64,000 nt of DNA from Diaminobutyricibacter sp. McL0608 (GTDB lineage Bacteria > Actinomycetota > Actinomycetes > Actinomycetales > Microbacteriaceae), in the NCBI RefSeq assembly GCF_039613825.1, contig NZ_CP154826.1, positions 3,844,001 through 3,908,000 of the forward strand, given 5' to 3'. Both the position numbers and the translations under genes were made by a program. Shown in pieces: positions 15,034 through 23,467 of this stretch. The notes under the pieces were generated by a model, which had not been told where the DNA came from, ran no database searches, and saw nothing but the letters and a program-made list of their open reading frames with translations. Positions within the stretch are counted from its first letter, which is position 1, and each line of letters begins with the position of its first letter.

Positions 15034-16110
15034 ATGCCTGAGGTTGCGGAGGACAGCACCCCTGCGCATCCGACCGCCCCGTTCCGCCCTCGCACTCGCG
15101 TCGTGCTCCTGTGGTCGGGCATCGGCGTTCTCCTGCTGCTGGCGTTCGTGGCGGCGATCGGTGCGTTGCAGCGCGACGTCTACAGCCCGTCAGGGTTCGT
15201 CACCGGCTACCTGAACGCACTCGTCCGCCATGACGCCCGGGCCGCGCTCGCCATGCCCGGTGTCGACGCGTCCGACGCCGCGCTCTCTGCGGCGGGGCTC
15301 CCGACGGCGCCGTCGAGGGAACTGCTGCGGTCGGATGTTCTGGCCGACATCTCGAGCGTACGGATCGTTCACGACGACGAGCTCTCGGACGGCGTTCACC
15401 AGGTCGCGTTCGATGCGGTGGTGGACGGCACGCCGGTCTCGTCGACGTTCCGCGTGAAGCAGACGGGCAGCATTCTGGGTGTTCTTCCGTTGTGGAGGTT
15501 CTCGACGACACCGCTCGCGGTGGCCGCGGTGACCGTGGAGCACGCCGAGACGTTCACTGTCTCGGGGCGGACCCTGGATACGCGTGCCGCCGATCCGACG
15601 CAGCCCGCGGCGGCGTTCACGACCAAGGCCGACTATGTCGTCTTCGCTCCGGGGATCTACCGGCTCGCTCACTCGTCGATGTACCTTCACGCGGACACGG
15701 CGTCGCTGCTCGCCCGGAAGCCCGGCGCTGTGGCCTCCGTCTCGGTGGTCGCCGAGCCGACGTCGGACTTCGTCTCGCAGGTGGAGTCGCAGCTCGATGC
15801 GTTCCTCGACGACTGTGCGAAGCAGACCGTGCTGCAGCCGAGTGGATGCCCGTTCGGGGTCGTGATCGACGATCGCGTTGTCGGCGCACCCGCCTGGTCG
15901 ATCGTCCGGTACCCGCCGGTGAACGTGGTGGCGGGCACGAACAGCTGGCAGATGTCACCGGCGGAGGGGATCGCACACCTTCAGGTCACGGTGCAGTCGC
16001 TCTTCGACGGCACGATCTCCACCCGCAGTTCGGATGAGCCGTTTTCGGTGGCACTGTCGAGCATCGTCATCCGGCCGGATGGCGCACTCGACATCGTCGT
16101 CGCCGGCTGA
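15034..16110 (+). CDS. hypothetical membrane-anchored protein
   Basis: 358 residues. A cytoplasmic N-terminal stretch of about 22 residues is followed by one transmembrane helix (VVLLWSGIGVLLLLAFVAAI) and a long, predicted extracellular region. That region resembles secreted domains rich in beta strands, with two Cys (DDCAKQTVLQPSGCPFGV) that could form a disulfide. No family is recognised. It starts 104 bp from the divergent helicase gene and ends 25 bp before a palindromic repeat. Confidence 0.65.
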   Translation: MPEVAEDSTPAHPTAPFRPRTRVVLLWSGIGVLLLLAFVAAIGALQRDVYSPSGFVTGYLNALVRHDARAALAMPGVDASDAALSAAGLPTAPSRELLRSDVLADISSVRIVHDDELSDGVHQVAFDAVVDGTPVSSTFRVKQTGSILGVLPLWRFSTTPLAVAAVTVEHAETFTVSGRTLDTRAADPTQPAAAFTTKADYVVFAPGIYRLAHSSMYLHADTASLLARKPGAVASVSVVAEPTSDFVSQVESQLDAFLDDCAKQTVLQPSGCPFGVVIDDRVVGAPAWSIVRYPPVNVVAGTNSWQMSPAEGIAHLQVTVQSLFDGTISTRSSDEPFSVALSSIVIRPDGALDIVVAG

Positions 16111-16135
16111 GCGCACGCAGCCCCGGCGCGGCAAT

Positions 16136-16195
16136 CGCACTAGTTCTGTCTCACCGCACTAGCTCTACTAAGTGCGGTGGGACGCATCTAGTGCG
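16136..16195. repeat. nested palindrome, CGCACTAG family
   Basis: The inner stem CACCGCACT/AGTGCGGTG (16152-16160, 16171-16179) is extended to 13 bp with one mismatch, and an outer pair CGCACTAG (16136-16143)/CTAGTGCG (16188-16195) encloses it. The core GCACTAG occurs three times. It lies between convergent genes and has no obvious T-tract on either strand, so termination is uncertain. Confidence 0.65.
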
Positions 16196-16207
16196 GCGAG
16201 CCGGAGC

Positions 16208-18175
16208 TCAGCCGCTGTGGTCGTGCTCGGCGAGGCGCGCCAGACGCGCGTTGTAGGCGTTGAGCTCCGCCTCTCCGGTGCGGTCTGCGTTCCTGTCGCG
16301 GCGCTTCGTCTCCTTCGCGTCGCTTCGACTCCACTGGACGGCGACGACGATCGCCAGGATGACGGTCGGGATCTCGCCGATGCTCCAGGCGATCCCCCCT
16401 CCCGTGGCCTGATCGGCGAGCGGTGTCTGCCCCCAGGTGCGACCCATCGCCCCGAACCAGTCGGCGAGCAGAAGGCTGGACGACGTGATGATGCTCAGGC
16501 CGAAGAAGGCGTGGAAGGCCATCGTTCCGAGCAGCAGGACGAGGCGGAACGGGTAGGGCAGCCGGTAGGGGACCGGATCGATTCCGATGAGGGACTGTAC
16601 GAACAGGTAGCCGGTGATGAGAAAGTGGATGATCATCCACTCGTGACCGATGTGATCGGTGGTGGCCCACCGGAACAGCGGCGTGTAGTAGAACGCCCAC
16701 AGCGAGCCGGCGAACAGCACGGCCGCGACGATCGGGTGGGTCAGGAAGGTGGCCACCCGGGAGTGCACGGCGAGCATGATCCATTCGCGCCCGCCTCGGG
16801 AGCCGTCGCTACGTTTGCGGATCGTCCTCAGCGCCAGCGTGATCGGCGCGCCGGGGACGAGCAGCAGCGGCACCATCATGGTGAGCACCATGTGAGAGAG
16901 CATGTGCGACGAGAAGAGGTACTTCTCGTAGACGTTGACCCCGCCCGACGTGATGTAGAACAGCAACACGATTCCCGCGATCCAGAGGATCGTGCGGAGT
17001 ACCGGCCAGCGGTCTCCCCGCTTGATCAACCGGCGCACACCGGCGAGGTAGAAGAAGATCGCGAAGCCGCACCCGAGCACCCAGAGCAGGTCGAAGTTCC
17101 AGCTGGTGAAGTACCGGGCGAAGGTCAGCTCGGGCGGAAGCTTCTCGCCGGTGAGGATCTCGGCGGGCGTCGGCGCACTGCCCAGGGTCTGCGCGACGGG
17201 CGTCGCCGTACGTGCCAGCGCCGCTGCGACTCCGGACGCGATGCCCATGAATGCCAGCTCGGCTGTCACCAGCCACCAGAACATGCTCCGCTTCGCGCCG
17301 GACTTCAGCCGGGCGATCAGGAACCGCCTCTGGGCGACGCCGAAGACACCCAGGGCGACGAGCGCCGCGACCTTGACCAGCACCAGGATTCCGTAGGGCG
17401 TGGCCAGCTTGTCGAGCGTGCCGATGCGCAGCTCCGCACTCACGTAGCCGGATGCCGCCACGACGACGAAGCAGACGATCGCCAGCGTCGAATACCGTTC
17501 GATGACGGCGACGAGTCGTGCGCCGTCGAGGGCCTTGCGGATGAGCACGACGGTGAGCAGCCCGCCCAGCCAGATCGCAGCGAAGGCGATGTGCAGGCCG
17601 AGCGCGGTGATCGCCGCATCGTGGCCGGCTGTGCCCGCCGCGTGCCCCTGCTGCGCCATCGGAAGAAGGGAGAGCAGCGCGAGGGCTGTGACGAACGCGA
17701 GCGCGGTCTGGTTTCGCACGGCGAAACAGAGCACCGTGACGGCGGCCGCGATCAGGGTCGTGCCGAGCCAGGCCTGGCCGAGCGAGACACTCGTCACGAA
17801 GGAACTGAGGCCGTCGGTGAACGTCTGGTCGAGGGAGAGCGGGATGCCCGTGACACTGACGAACGTCAGCAGGCCCGTGATGGCGCTGGCCACGGTCATC
17901 ACCGCCGCCGACGCAGCGGCGACGTCGAGGGTGCGATTGAACTCCGGATGGCGCGGGCTCAGCGCGAAACAGGTGAGAAGCAGCGCCCCGATGGTGCCGG
18001 CCGCGCTCAGGTTGACTATGAGCTTCGCGGCGGGCAAGCCGTAACGGACGAGCGCCCCGGGATCCGCGAGGAGCGGTGCGGCCGCGCCGCCACCGAAGGC
18101 GAGGGCGGCGAAGAGGGCCAGAAATGCCACCAGCACGAGCACTACGGGGCCGGCTAGGCGGATGACTCTGGGCAC
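16208..18175 (-). CDS. fused CopD / CtaG-type membrane protein (copper handling, cytochrome c oxidase assembly)
   Basis: 655 residues with about 14-16 hydrophobic segments. The N-terminal half (to ~residue 320) has CopD features (LHIAFAAIWLGGLLTVVLIR, VVAASGYVSAELRIG), and the C-terminal half has the caa3-type CtaG features (YLFSSHMLSHMVLTMMVPLL, then VLLLGTMAFHAFFGLSIITS). Conserved His and Met residues in the latter fit copper delivery to cytochrome oxidase at the cytoplasmic membrane. The fusion is common in actinobacteria. It is transcribed alone and converges on the gene at 15034-16110. Starts upstream in the frame are not needed. Confidence 0.85.
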   Translation of the reverse strand: MPRVIRLAGPVVLVLVAFLALFAALAFGGGAAAPLLADPGALVRYGLPAAKLIVNLSAAGTIGALLLTCFALSPRHPEFNRTLDVAAASAAVMTVASAITGLLTFVSVTGIPLSLDQTFTDGLSSFVTSVSLGQAWLGTTLIAAAVTVLCFAVRNQTALAFVTALALLSLLPMAQQGHAAGTAGHDAAITALGLHIAFAAIWLGGLLTVVLIRKALDGARLVAVIERYSTLAIVCFVVVAASGYVSAELRIGTLDKLATPYGILVLVKVAALVALGVFGVAQRRFLIARLKSGAKRSMFWWLVTAELAFMGIASGVAAALARTATPVAQTLGSAPTPAEILTGEKLPPELTFARYFTSWNFDLLWVLGCGFAIFFYLAGVRRLIKRGDRWPVLRTILWIAGIVLLFYITSGGVNVYEKYLFSSHMLSHMVLTMMVPLLLVPGAPITLALRTIRKRSDGSRGGREWIMLAVHSRVATFLTHPIVAAVLFAGSLWAFYYTPLFRWATTDHIGHEWMIIHFLITGYLFVQSLIGIDPVPYRLPYPFRLVLLLGTMAFHAFFGLSIITSSSLLLADWFGAMGRTWGQTPLADQATGGGIAWSIGEIPTVILAIVVAVQWSRSDAKETKRRDRNADRTGEAELNAYNARLARLAEHDHSG

Positions 18176-18256
18176 CGATCAAGCCTATGTCGTGCCTGCT
18201 GTGAGCAGGCACACAAGGGTAGGGCTGTGGAGAACGGCCCGGTCGGGCGTTCGCGT

Positions 18257-18300
18257 GGAAAAGCAACGAGGGGGACGCCGACCTGCGGCATCCCCCTCGT
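18257..18300 (-). terminator. intrinsic terminator of the HU gene
   Basis: On the minus strand a 15-bp stem (ACGAGGGGGATGCCG paired with CGGCGTCCCCCTCGT, one G-U pair) with a five-base loop is followed by TTGCTTTTCC. It begins 15 bases after the stop codon of the HU gene. Confidence 0.8.
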
Positions 18301-18315
18301 CGAAAGCGTGAGCTA

Positions 18316-18603
18316 CTACTTGACGGCAGCCTTGAGCTTCGAGCCGGCGGTCAGCTTGACGCGGTGGCCGGCCGGGATCGCGATCTCGGCGCCGGTCTGC
18401 GGGTTGCGGCCGGTGCGAGCGGCGGTCTCGGTGCGCTCGGCGGCGAGCCAGCCGGGGATGGTGACCTTGCCACCGTTGGAGACGGTGTCCGCGACGGTGG
18501 CGAAGAATGCGTCGAGCACGCCACCGACGGCGGCCTGGCTCTGACCGGACGCAGCGGCAACTGCGGCAACGAGCTCGGTCTTGTTCAGCGACTTGTCAGC
18601 CAT
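18316..18603 (-). CDS. hup: HU family nucleoid-associated protein
   Basis: 95 residues, the standard HU length: MADKSLNKTELVAAVAAASG, then the dimer core and the DNA-binding arm (RTGRNPQTGAEIAIPAGHRV) with the intercalating proline, ending LKAAVK. It binds and bends chromosomal DNA as a dimer. Unlike the mycobacterial HupB it has no Lys/Ala-rich tail. The ATG at 18603 follows an AGGAGG ribosome binding site; a longer open frame upstream is untranslated leader. A hairpin-forming palindrome lies in that leader (18628-18640). Confidence 0.95.
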   Translation of the reverse strand: MADKSLNKTELVAAVAAASGQSQAAVGGVLDAFFATVADTVSNGGKVTIPGWLAAERTETAARTGRNPQTGAEIAIPAGHRVKLTAGSKLKAAVK

Positions 18604-18627
18604 TGAGTGTCCTCCTCGGACCTTTTT

Positions 18628-18640
18628 GCTGTAATACAGC
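18628..18640. promoter_or_regulatory. 13-bp palindrome in the HU leader
   Basis: GCTGTAATACAGC is a perfect palindrome about 25 bases upstream of the HU start codon, followed on the coding strand by an A-rich stretch and then the ribosome binding site. It could be an operator or a leader hairpin. A TAGAAA hexamer just upstream is a weak -10 candidate. Confidence 0.4.
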
Positions 18641-18795
18641 TTTCTAGTGGAACGGTTGAGGCCACGAAGGGCCATTACGTCTGGTCGGTTTGACCGCCTT
18701 GAATGTATCAGAATCCCGCGTGTTTTCGCGGATTTACTGGCCTTTTTGGCAATCTCTACGCGTTTCGCGAACATGGATCGGCGGCTGTTCGACCG

Positions 18796-18841
18796 CGGAG
18801 ACAACAGAGGGGGTGCCCGACCGAAGTCGAACACCCCCTCT
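18796..18841 (-). terminator. terminator of the rpmB-rpmG-rpsN operon
   Basis: Perfect 11-bp arms (CAGAGGGGGTG at 18804-18814 and its complement at 18831-18841) with a 16-base loop lie 34 bases after the rpsN stop. The following TTGTCT is a poor T-tract, so efficiency is uncertain. Confidence 0.6.
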
Positions 18842-18874
18842 GGAGTGAACTGGCATGTCTACCAGTCGCGCTGT

Positions 18875-19180
18875 CTACCAGCTCGACTTGGTGATACCGG
18901 GCAGCTCGCCACGGTGGGCCATGTCACGGAAACGAACACGCGAAATGCCGAACTTGCTGAGGTTTCCGCGGGGACGACCGTCAACGGCGTCGCGGTTGCG
19001 CAGGCGCACCGGCGATGCGTTGCGGGGGAGCTTCTGCAGGCCGATACGTGCGGCCTCGCGGGACTCGTCGGTTCCGTTCTGGTCGACGAGCGCCTTCTTC
19101 AGCTCCAGTCGCTTGGCAGCGTAGCGGTCGACGATCACCTTGCGCTGCTCATTGCGGGCGATCTTGCTCTTCTTGGCCAT
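18875..19180 (-). CDS. rpsN: 30S ribosomal protein S14 (zinc-free form)
   Basis: 101 residues, [20 protein letters not shown] at the start and [19 protein letters not shown] at the end. This is the long S14 form without the two CxxC zinc-binding pairs of the short form. It follows rpmG by three bases. In mycobacteria such zinc-free S14, L33 and L28 paralogues form a Zur-repressed operon; here the operon sits just downstream of zur and znuBCA, but I see no clear Zur box at its own promoter, so these may be the only copies in the genome. Confidence 0.95.
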   Translation of the reverse strand: MAKKSKIARNEQRKVIVDRYAAKRLELKKALVDQNGTDESREAARIGLQKLPRNASPVRLRNRDAVDGRPRGNLSKFGISRVRFRDMAHRGELPGITKSSW

Positions 19181-19183
19181 GGT

Positions 19184-19351
19184 CTAGCGCTCCTCTCGGA
19201 ACTCGACGTGCTTACGCACGATGGGATCGTACTTCTTGAGTACGAGACGGTCGGGGTCGTTGCGGCGGTTCTTCTTGGTCACGTAGGTGTATCCCGTGCC
19301 AGCCGTCGAACGAAGTTTGATGATCGGACGGATGTCCTGCTGCTTTGCCAT
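19184..19351 (-). CDS. rpmG: 50S ribosomal protein L33 (zinc-free form)
   Basis: 55 residues: [20 protein letters not shown], a [20 protein letters not shown] core and a KHVEFREER end. The length and sequence are those of L33, and no CxxC pair is present, so it cannot bind the structural zinc. Its ATG overlaps the TAA of rpmB by one base (TAATG), and rpsN starts three bases after its stop, so the three genes are tightly coupled. Confidence 0.95.
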   Translation of the reverse strand: MAKQQDIRPIIKLRSTAGTGYTYVTKKNRRNDPDRLVLKKYDPIVRKHVEFREER

Positions 19352-19587
19352 TAGATCTTCTCCCCACGGGCCAGGATGTCTTTGACAACCGACTCGATGC
19401 CACGGACGTCGATGACCTTGATGCCCTTGGCGCTGAGAGTGAGTGTGACGTTACGGCGAAGCGACGGAACGTAGTACGTCTTCTTCTGAACGTTCGGGTC
19501 GAAACGACGCTTGGTGCGCCGGTGCGAGTGCGAAATGTTGTGACCGAAGCCGGGAACCGCTCCAGTCACCTGGCAGGTTGCTGCCAT
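19351..19587 (-). CDS. rpmB: 50S ribosomal protein L28
   Basis: 78 residues, [20 protein letters not shown], then [14 protein letters not shown], typical of L28. Only one of the Cys positions of zinc-binding L28 is present (Cys5), so it is a zinc-free type. The ATG at 19587 follows a GGAGGAAAACC ribosome binding site. It is the first gene of the rpmB-rpmG-rpsN operon; the 188-bp region upstream, up to the end of zur, must hold the promoter (a GAGTGGG/CCCACTC hairpin lies at 19691-19709). Confidence 0.95.
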   Translation of the reverse strand: MAATCQVTGAVPGFGHNISHSHRRTKRRFDPNVQKKTYYVPSLRRNVTLTLSAKGIKVIDVRGIESVVKDILARGEKI

Positions 19588-19775
19588 GGTTTTCCTCCAA
19601 TACCGCGGAGCAGGAGTGCTCCGCCCAAGATCCCTTGTCGGCACGCGCAACACACCTGCTTGTGTAAGAAAGTGGATTGGCGCACGATCCGAGTGGGAGA
19701 GGCCCACTCAGCCAAACATCAATACTACGTTGAAAGGCTGCGCCCCTGCAAACCGAGCCATCCGCCGCTCGTGTT

Positions 19776-20162
19776 TCACGCCGTCGAGGAGCAGCTCGCG
19801 CAGAGTCCGAAGACGTCGACGACGTGCTGCGCCTCAGTGAAACCGTGCGATGCTGCGGCGGCTTTCGCCCACTGCTCCACAGCATCCGCCTCGATCTCCA
19901 CCGTCAGGCCGCAGTTGCGGCAGATCAGATGGTGGTGGTGTCCGGTCGTGCACGCCCGGTAGAGGCTCTCGCCCTCTGGGGACTGCAGCGAATCCGCGTC
20001 GCCTTCCGAGGCGAGGTCGGCGAGTGCCCGGTACACGGTCGCCAGGCCGATCGGCGACCCGGCCTCGTGCAGGTTCATGTGGAGGCCCTGCGCGCTGATG
20101 AAGCCTTCCGTGGAGGTCAGCGCGTCGCGGACGGCCTCTCGTTGCCAGGTGTTGCGCTTCAC
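19776..20162 (-). CDS. zur: Fur-family zinc uptake regulator (Zur)
   Basis: 128 residues from a GTG at 20162. The winged helix spans residues 1-75 (TWQREAVRDALTSTEGFISA, GLATVYRALADL). The metal-binding part has GHHHHLICRNCG and a C-terminal CASC, which together give the structural four-Cys zinc site, and His residues for the sensory site. It is the last gene of znuA-znuC-znuB-zur, four bases after znuB. With zinc bound it should repress the Znu importer through the palindrome at 22952-22968. Assignment as Zur rather than Fur rests on the operon. Confidence 0.9.
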   Translation of the reverse strand: MKRNTWQREAVRDALTSTEGFISAQGLHMNLHEAGSPIGLATVYRALADLASEGDADSLQSPEGESLYRACTTGHHHHLICRNCGLTVEIEADAVEQWAKAAAASHGFTEAQHVVDVFGLCASCSSTA

Positions 20163-20166
20163 GATC

Positions 20167-21090
20167 TCAGGCTAGCTCTTTCTGGAGGTCACGAGCCGGA
20201 CGCCCGGCCTCCGTCGGTGCCGCACTCCGCTGCGGGCGGGAGCGGCGGGTGGACCGCCGTGTGCCGACGATCCGGCACACGACGTAGATGAGGAACGAGA
20301 TGGTCGTCACGTACGGACTGATCGGAAGCGATCCGCCCAGCGCGAGCATGATGCCGCCGACGACCGACGTGAGCGCGAACACCACACTGAGGATGGGCAC
20401 GGCGAGCGGGGAGGACGAGATCCGCATTGCTGCGGCCGCCGGAGTCACGAGCAGGGAGAGCACGAGGAGCGCTCCGACGATCTGGATCGATACCGCGACG
20501 GCGAGCCCGAGCAGCACCATGAAGGCCAGCGAGATGAATCGCACCGGCACTCCGCGCGACGCCGCGACATCCGCATCCAGGCTGTCGAAGCTGAGCGGCC
20601 GCCACATCACCAGCAGGCCGACGAGCACGAGGGCGCTGATCGCGATCAGCCAGCCGAGCTGCGGGTCGTCGACGGACACGATCTGCCCGGTCAGCAGCCC
20701 GAATTTGTTCGCACTCCTCCCCGGATACAGGGCGAGGAACAGGATGCCGAGGCCCAGCCCGAAAGGCATGAGCACCGCGATGATCGAGTTGCGGTCCCGC
20801 GCCCGCGCGCCCAGGATCCCGATCAGCACGGCCGCGATCAGGGAGCCCGCGAGCGAACCGATGACGACGTTCACCCCGAAGAGCAGGGCGGCGGATGCTC
20901 CCGCGAACGACAGTTCGCTGATGCCGTGGACGGCGAACGCCATGTCGCGCTGCATGACGAAGACGCCGATCAGGCCGCCGATCACGCCGAGCACGGCGCC
21001 GGCGAGGATCGAGTTGCGCACCAGCACGAGCAGTTCCCCGTAGTTGGCGAAGTCGAAGAGCTGGTTCCAGAGGTCGGGTGTGCCGGTCAT
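20167..21090 (-). CDS. znuB: zinc ABC transporter permease ZnuB
   Basis: 307 residues with eight to nine hydrophobic segments, of the ABC-3 metal-permease family (VMQRDMAFAVHGISELSFAG, IVGALLVLSLLVTPAAAAMR). It forms the membrane channel of the zinc importer together with ZnuC and ZnuA. The ATG at 21090 overlaps the znuC stop by four bases. The C-terminus has an Arg-rich cytoplasmic tail (RRSTRRSRPQRS). Confidence 0.9.
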   Translation of the reverse strand: MTGTPDLWNQLFDFANYGELLVLVRNSILAGAVLGVIGGLIGVFVMQRDMAFAVHGISELSFAGASAALLFGVNVVIGSLAGSLIAAVLIGILGARARDRNSIIAVLMPFGLGLGILFLALYPGRSANKFGLLTGQIVSVDDPQLGWLIAISALVLVGLLVMWRPLSFDSLDADVAASRGVPVRFISLAFMVLLGLAVAVSIQIVGALLVLSLLVTPAAAAMRISSSPLAVPILSVVFALTSVVGGIMLALGGSLPISPYVTTISFLIYVVCRIVGTRRSTRRSRPQRSAAPTEAGRPARDLQKELA

Positions 21091-21971
21091 GCGACGGGCT
21101 CCCGGTATTCGGCAGGCTCCGGATGCCCGGTCCGGCCGTGATCGTGGTGCCCGTGCGTCTCCGCATCCGGGATCCCCACGACCACGATGCGTCCGCGGCT
21201 TCTGATGACGTCGACGGGCGTACCGTACAGGTCGGTGAGGACCTCGCTTCGGAGCACTTCGTCGGGCGTTCCCGAACGGAACCGGCCGCCGGCGAGGTAC
21301 AGCACCCGGTCGACCATCCCGAGCACCGGATTCACGTCGTGCGTGACGAACACCACCGCGCTGCCGTGTTCGCGCCGTCTCCGGTCGATCAGTTCGCTCA
21401 CTCCGCGCTGGTGCTGCAGATCGAGCGACAGCAGCGGCTCGTCGCACAGGAGGAGTGCCGGGTCGCCGGCCAGCGCCTGGCCCACCCGGAGCCTCTGCTG
21501 CTCGCCACCCGACAGGTTGCCCACCGGAACGTCGGCGTAGCGCCGCGCTCCGACCGCGTCGATCAACCGCTCGGTCTGACGCCGGTCCTCCTTCGTCGAG
21601 AACGGGAGCCCCCACCGGTGCCCGTTGACGCCGAGTGCGACCAGGTCGCGCGCTCGCATCGGGGTGCCGGCTGCGATGATCTTCTGCTGCGGGATGTAGC
21701 CGATGCGCCGGTCGCCCGTCCGCACGTCGTGGCCGTCGAACTCGATCGTTCCCGAATCGAGTCGCTGCTGGCCGAGGATCGTCTTGAGCAGGCTGGTCTT
21801 TCCCGAGCCGTTCGGCCCGAGCACCGCCACGAACTCTCCGGCGTGGACATCGAGCGAGAGTCCGCGCCAGAGTGTGCGGTCGCCGAAGCCGAGGTCTGCG
21901 TCGCGCAGCCGCAGCACGACCGCCCGCTCCGCAGGCGCAGGCACGAGGTCGAGGGGTTCCGAATCCGTCAT
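21087..21971 (-). CDS. znuC: zinc ABC transporter ATP-binding protein ZnuC
   Basis: 294 residues: Walker A LGPNGSGKTSLL (~residues 52-63), Q-loop IPQQ, signature LSGGEQQRLRVGQAL, Walker B ALLLCDEPLLSLD and the switch His in FVTHDVNP. It powers zinc uptake through ZnuB. The C-terminal tail is rich in His (ETHGHHDHGRTGH), suggesting local zinc binding or sensing. It follows znuA by 10 bases. Confidence 0.9.
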   Translation of the reverse strand: MTDSEPLDLVPAPAERAVVLRLRDADLGFGDRTLWRGLSLDVHAGEFVAVLGPNGSGKTSLLKTILGQQRLDSGTIEFDGHDVRTGDRRIGYIPQQKIIAAGTPMRARDLVALGVNGHRWGLPFSTKEDRRQTERLIDAVGARRYADVPVGNLSGGEQQRLRVGQALAGDPALLLCDEPLLSLDLQHQRGVSELIDRRRREHGSAVVFVTHDVNPVLGMVDRVLYLAGGRFRSGTPDEVLRSEVLTDLYGTPVDVIRSRGRIVVVGIPDAETHGHHDHGRTGHPEPAEYREPVA

Positions 21972-21981
21972 CGTCTCTGCC

Positions 21982-22932
21982 TCACTCGTCCAGCGCCGCG
22001 GCGATCGCGTCGAGGTTGCCGTTCATCCAGCCGATGTAGTCCTTGCCCTGGGGAAGCGTCTCGGTCACCGGCACGACCGGAACGTGGGCGCTCTTCGCCG
22101 CCGCGATCACCTTGTCGGTCTCCGCGCCGCTCGTCTGCTCGTTGTAGACGAGGAGCTTCACCGCATTCTCGCGGAACAGCGCGACGGTGCTCGAGAGAAC
22201 GGCGGGGGACACATCCGTTCCTTCTTCGATCGCATGGCTGAAAGCCGCGGGCGTCTTGTCGACGAGGCCGATCGCGTCGAGCATGTACAGGGGCACGGGC
22301 TCGGTGATGGCGGCCCCAACGCCAGCGTGCTTCGCCCGGAGCGCGGCCTCGCGGGCCTCGAGTGCCGTGAGCTTCGCGGTGAAGGCGGCGGCGTTGGCGG
22401 TGAAGGTCGCCGCTTTCGACGGATCGACCTTCGCGAGCTCGGCGGCGTAGTGATCGGCGAAGGTCGCCATGGTCGGGAAGTCGTACCAGACGTGCTCGTT
22501 CAGGTCGCCGTTCGTGTCGGGCTTCTTGCCGGACAGGTCGACGACGTTGAGAACGGCCGCCTTCCGGTTGTTCAGCGAGGACATCATCGTGCCCATGAAG
22601 TCGTCGTATCCGCCGCCGTTCTCGACGACGATGCGGGCTTTCGAGAGCGCCAGTTCGTTCTGCGCGCTCCCTTCGAACGAGTGCGGGTCCTGGGCGGGGT
22701 TGGTGATCAGCGCGGTCACCTGGACGGCGTCGCCCCCGATCGTCTGCGCGATGTCGCCGTACACGTTAGTGGAGGTGACCACGGAGATGGCCCCGGATGC
22801 GCTGGTTCCGGATGCGGCGGGTACGCCCGAGCACCCCGCCAGGAGCAGCGCGGCTGCGATGGCCGCCGCCGCGAGCACGGAGGCAAGCGGTCGCGTCTTC
22901 ACGCGTCGGGGGAGTCGGGGTGGTCGGGGCAC
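21982..22932 (-). CDS. znuA: zinc ABC transporter substrate-binding lipoprotein ZnuA
   Basis: 316 residues from a GTG at 22932 (a GTG ten codons later is an alternative). A lipoprotein signal ends AAALLLAGC. The cluster A-I metal-binding fold shows candidate ligands in NPAQDPHSFE, LNEHVWYDFPT and the C-terminal half; the usual His/Asp-rich loop is absent. It captures zinc outside the membrane for ZnuBC. The Zur-box-like palindrome ends 20 bases upstream of the start, so repression would block the promoter directly. Confidence 0.88.
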   Translation of the reverse strand: MPRPPRLPRRVKTRPLASVLAAAAIAAALLLAGCSGVPAASGTSASGAISVVTSTNVYGDIAQTIGGDAVQVTALITNPAQDPHSFEGSAQNELALSKARIVVENGGGYDDFMGTMMSSLNNRKAAVLNVVDLSGKKPDTNGDLNEHVWYDFPTMATFADHYAAELAKVDPSKAATFTANAAAFTAKLTALEAREAALRAKHAGVGAAITEPVPLYMLDAIGLVDKTPAAFSHAIEEGTDVSPAVLSSTVALFRENAVKLLVYNEQTSGAETDKVIAAAKSAHVPVVPVTETLPQGKDYIGWMNGNLDAIAAALDE

Positions 22933-22951
22933 CCTTAGAACCTATCCCTTG

Positions 22952-22968
22952 TTGATAATGATTGTCAA
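22952..22968. promoter_or_regulatory. Zur-box-like palindrome TTGATAATGATTGTCAA
   Basis: A 17-bp palindrome with arms TTGAYAAT/ATTGTCAA around a central G. It is the only AT-rich element between the GNAT stop (22980) and the znuA start (22932). Its form matches actinobacterial Zur boxes (TGA-rich arms around AATnATT). Repression by the Zur encoded at the operon's end gives the expected feedback. Confidence 0.8.
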
Positions 22969-22979
22969 AACCATTGTCG

Positions 22980-23402
22980 TTAGTCGAACCGGACGAACGC
23001 GTGGAGCACGCCGTCGTGCGCTTCCCGGATGTCGCCGAAACCCAGCGACTCGTAGAACGCCTTCTGAGCGGCCTCGTCGTCGGTGAGCAGCACCTTCTGT
23101 CGAACGCCGGGGTAGCGGTCCAGCAGTGCAGTGACGAGCGAGCGCCCCAGCCCGAGCCGCTGGTGATCCGGACGCACGAGCACATCCTGCAGATACAGGA
23201 TGGTCGCCCCGTCGGTCACCGCACGCGCGAGTCCCACGAGTTCGGCCCCGTCCACCGCGGCGACCAGCGCATCCGACCCGGCGAGCGCACGCCCCAGCGT
23301 CTCCGGATCCTTCGTGTACACACTCCACCCGACCGCCTCGTAGAGTGCGCGGACCGACGCCGGATCCAGCTCGTGCGCATCCGCGACCCGCACCTCGACC
23401 AT
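22980..23402 (-). CDS. GNAT family N-acetyltransferase
   Basis: 140 residues from the ATG at 23402, which has a GAGGGG ribosome binding site; the longer open frame upstream is out of character. The acetyl-CoA site is visible as ILYLQDVLVRPDHQRLGLGR (the Q/RxxGxG/A motif), and the fold ends with EAAQKAFYESLGFG. The substrate is unknown. It lies between the dehydrogenase operon and the zinc importer and ends 12 bases before the Zur box, so it belongs to neither unit with certainty. Confidence 0.8.
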   Translation of the reverse strand: MVEVRVADAHELDPASVRALYEAVGWSVYTKDPETLGRALAGSDALVAAVDGAELVGLARAVTDGATILYLQDVLVRPDHQRLGLGRSLVTALLDRYPGVRQKVLLTDDEAAQKAFYESLGFGDIREAHDGVLHAFVRFD

Positions 23403-23467
23403 CCGAATCCCCTCATCGTTCGTCGAGAACAGACTTGTGGCGCGCCGGGAGCGCGCGGGGCGTGCGC

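Noticed and set aside
16172-18157. 661-codon plus-strand frame opposite the CopD-CtaG gene
   Set aside because: Highly charged, low-complexity shadow of a membrane protein gene on the other strand.
19588-19775. Zur box upstream of rpmB
   Set aside because: Only a weak TCAA-N7-TTGA pair is present; it does not match the arms of the clear site at 22952-22968.
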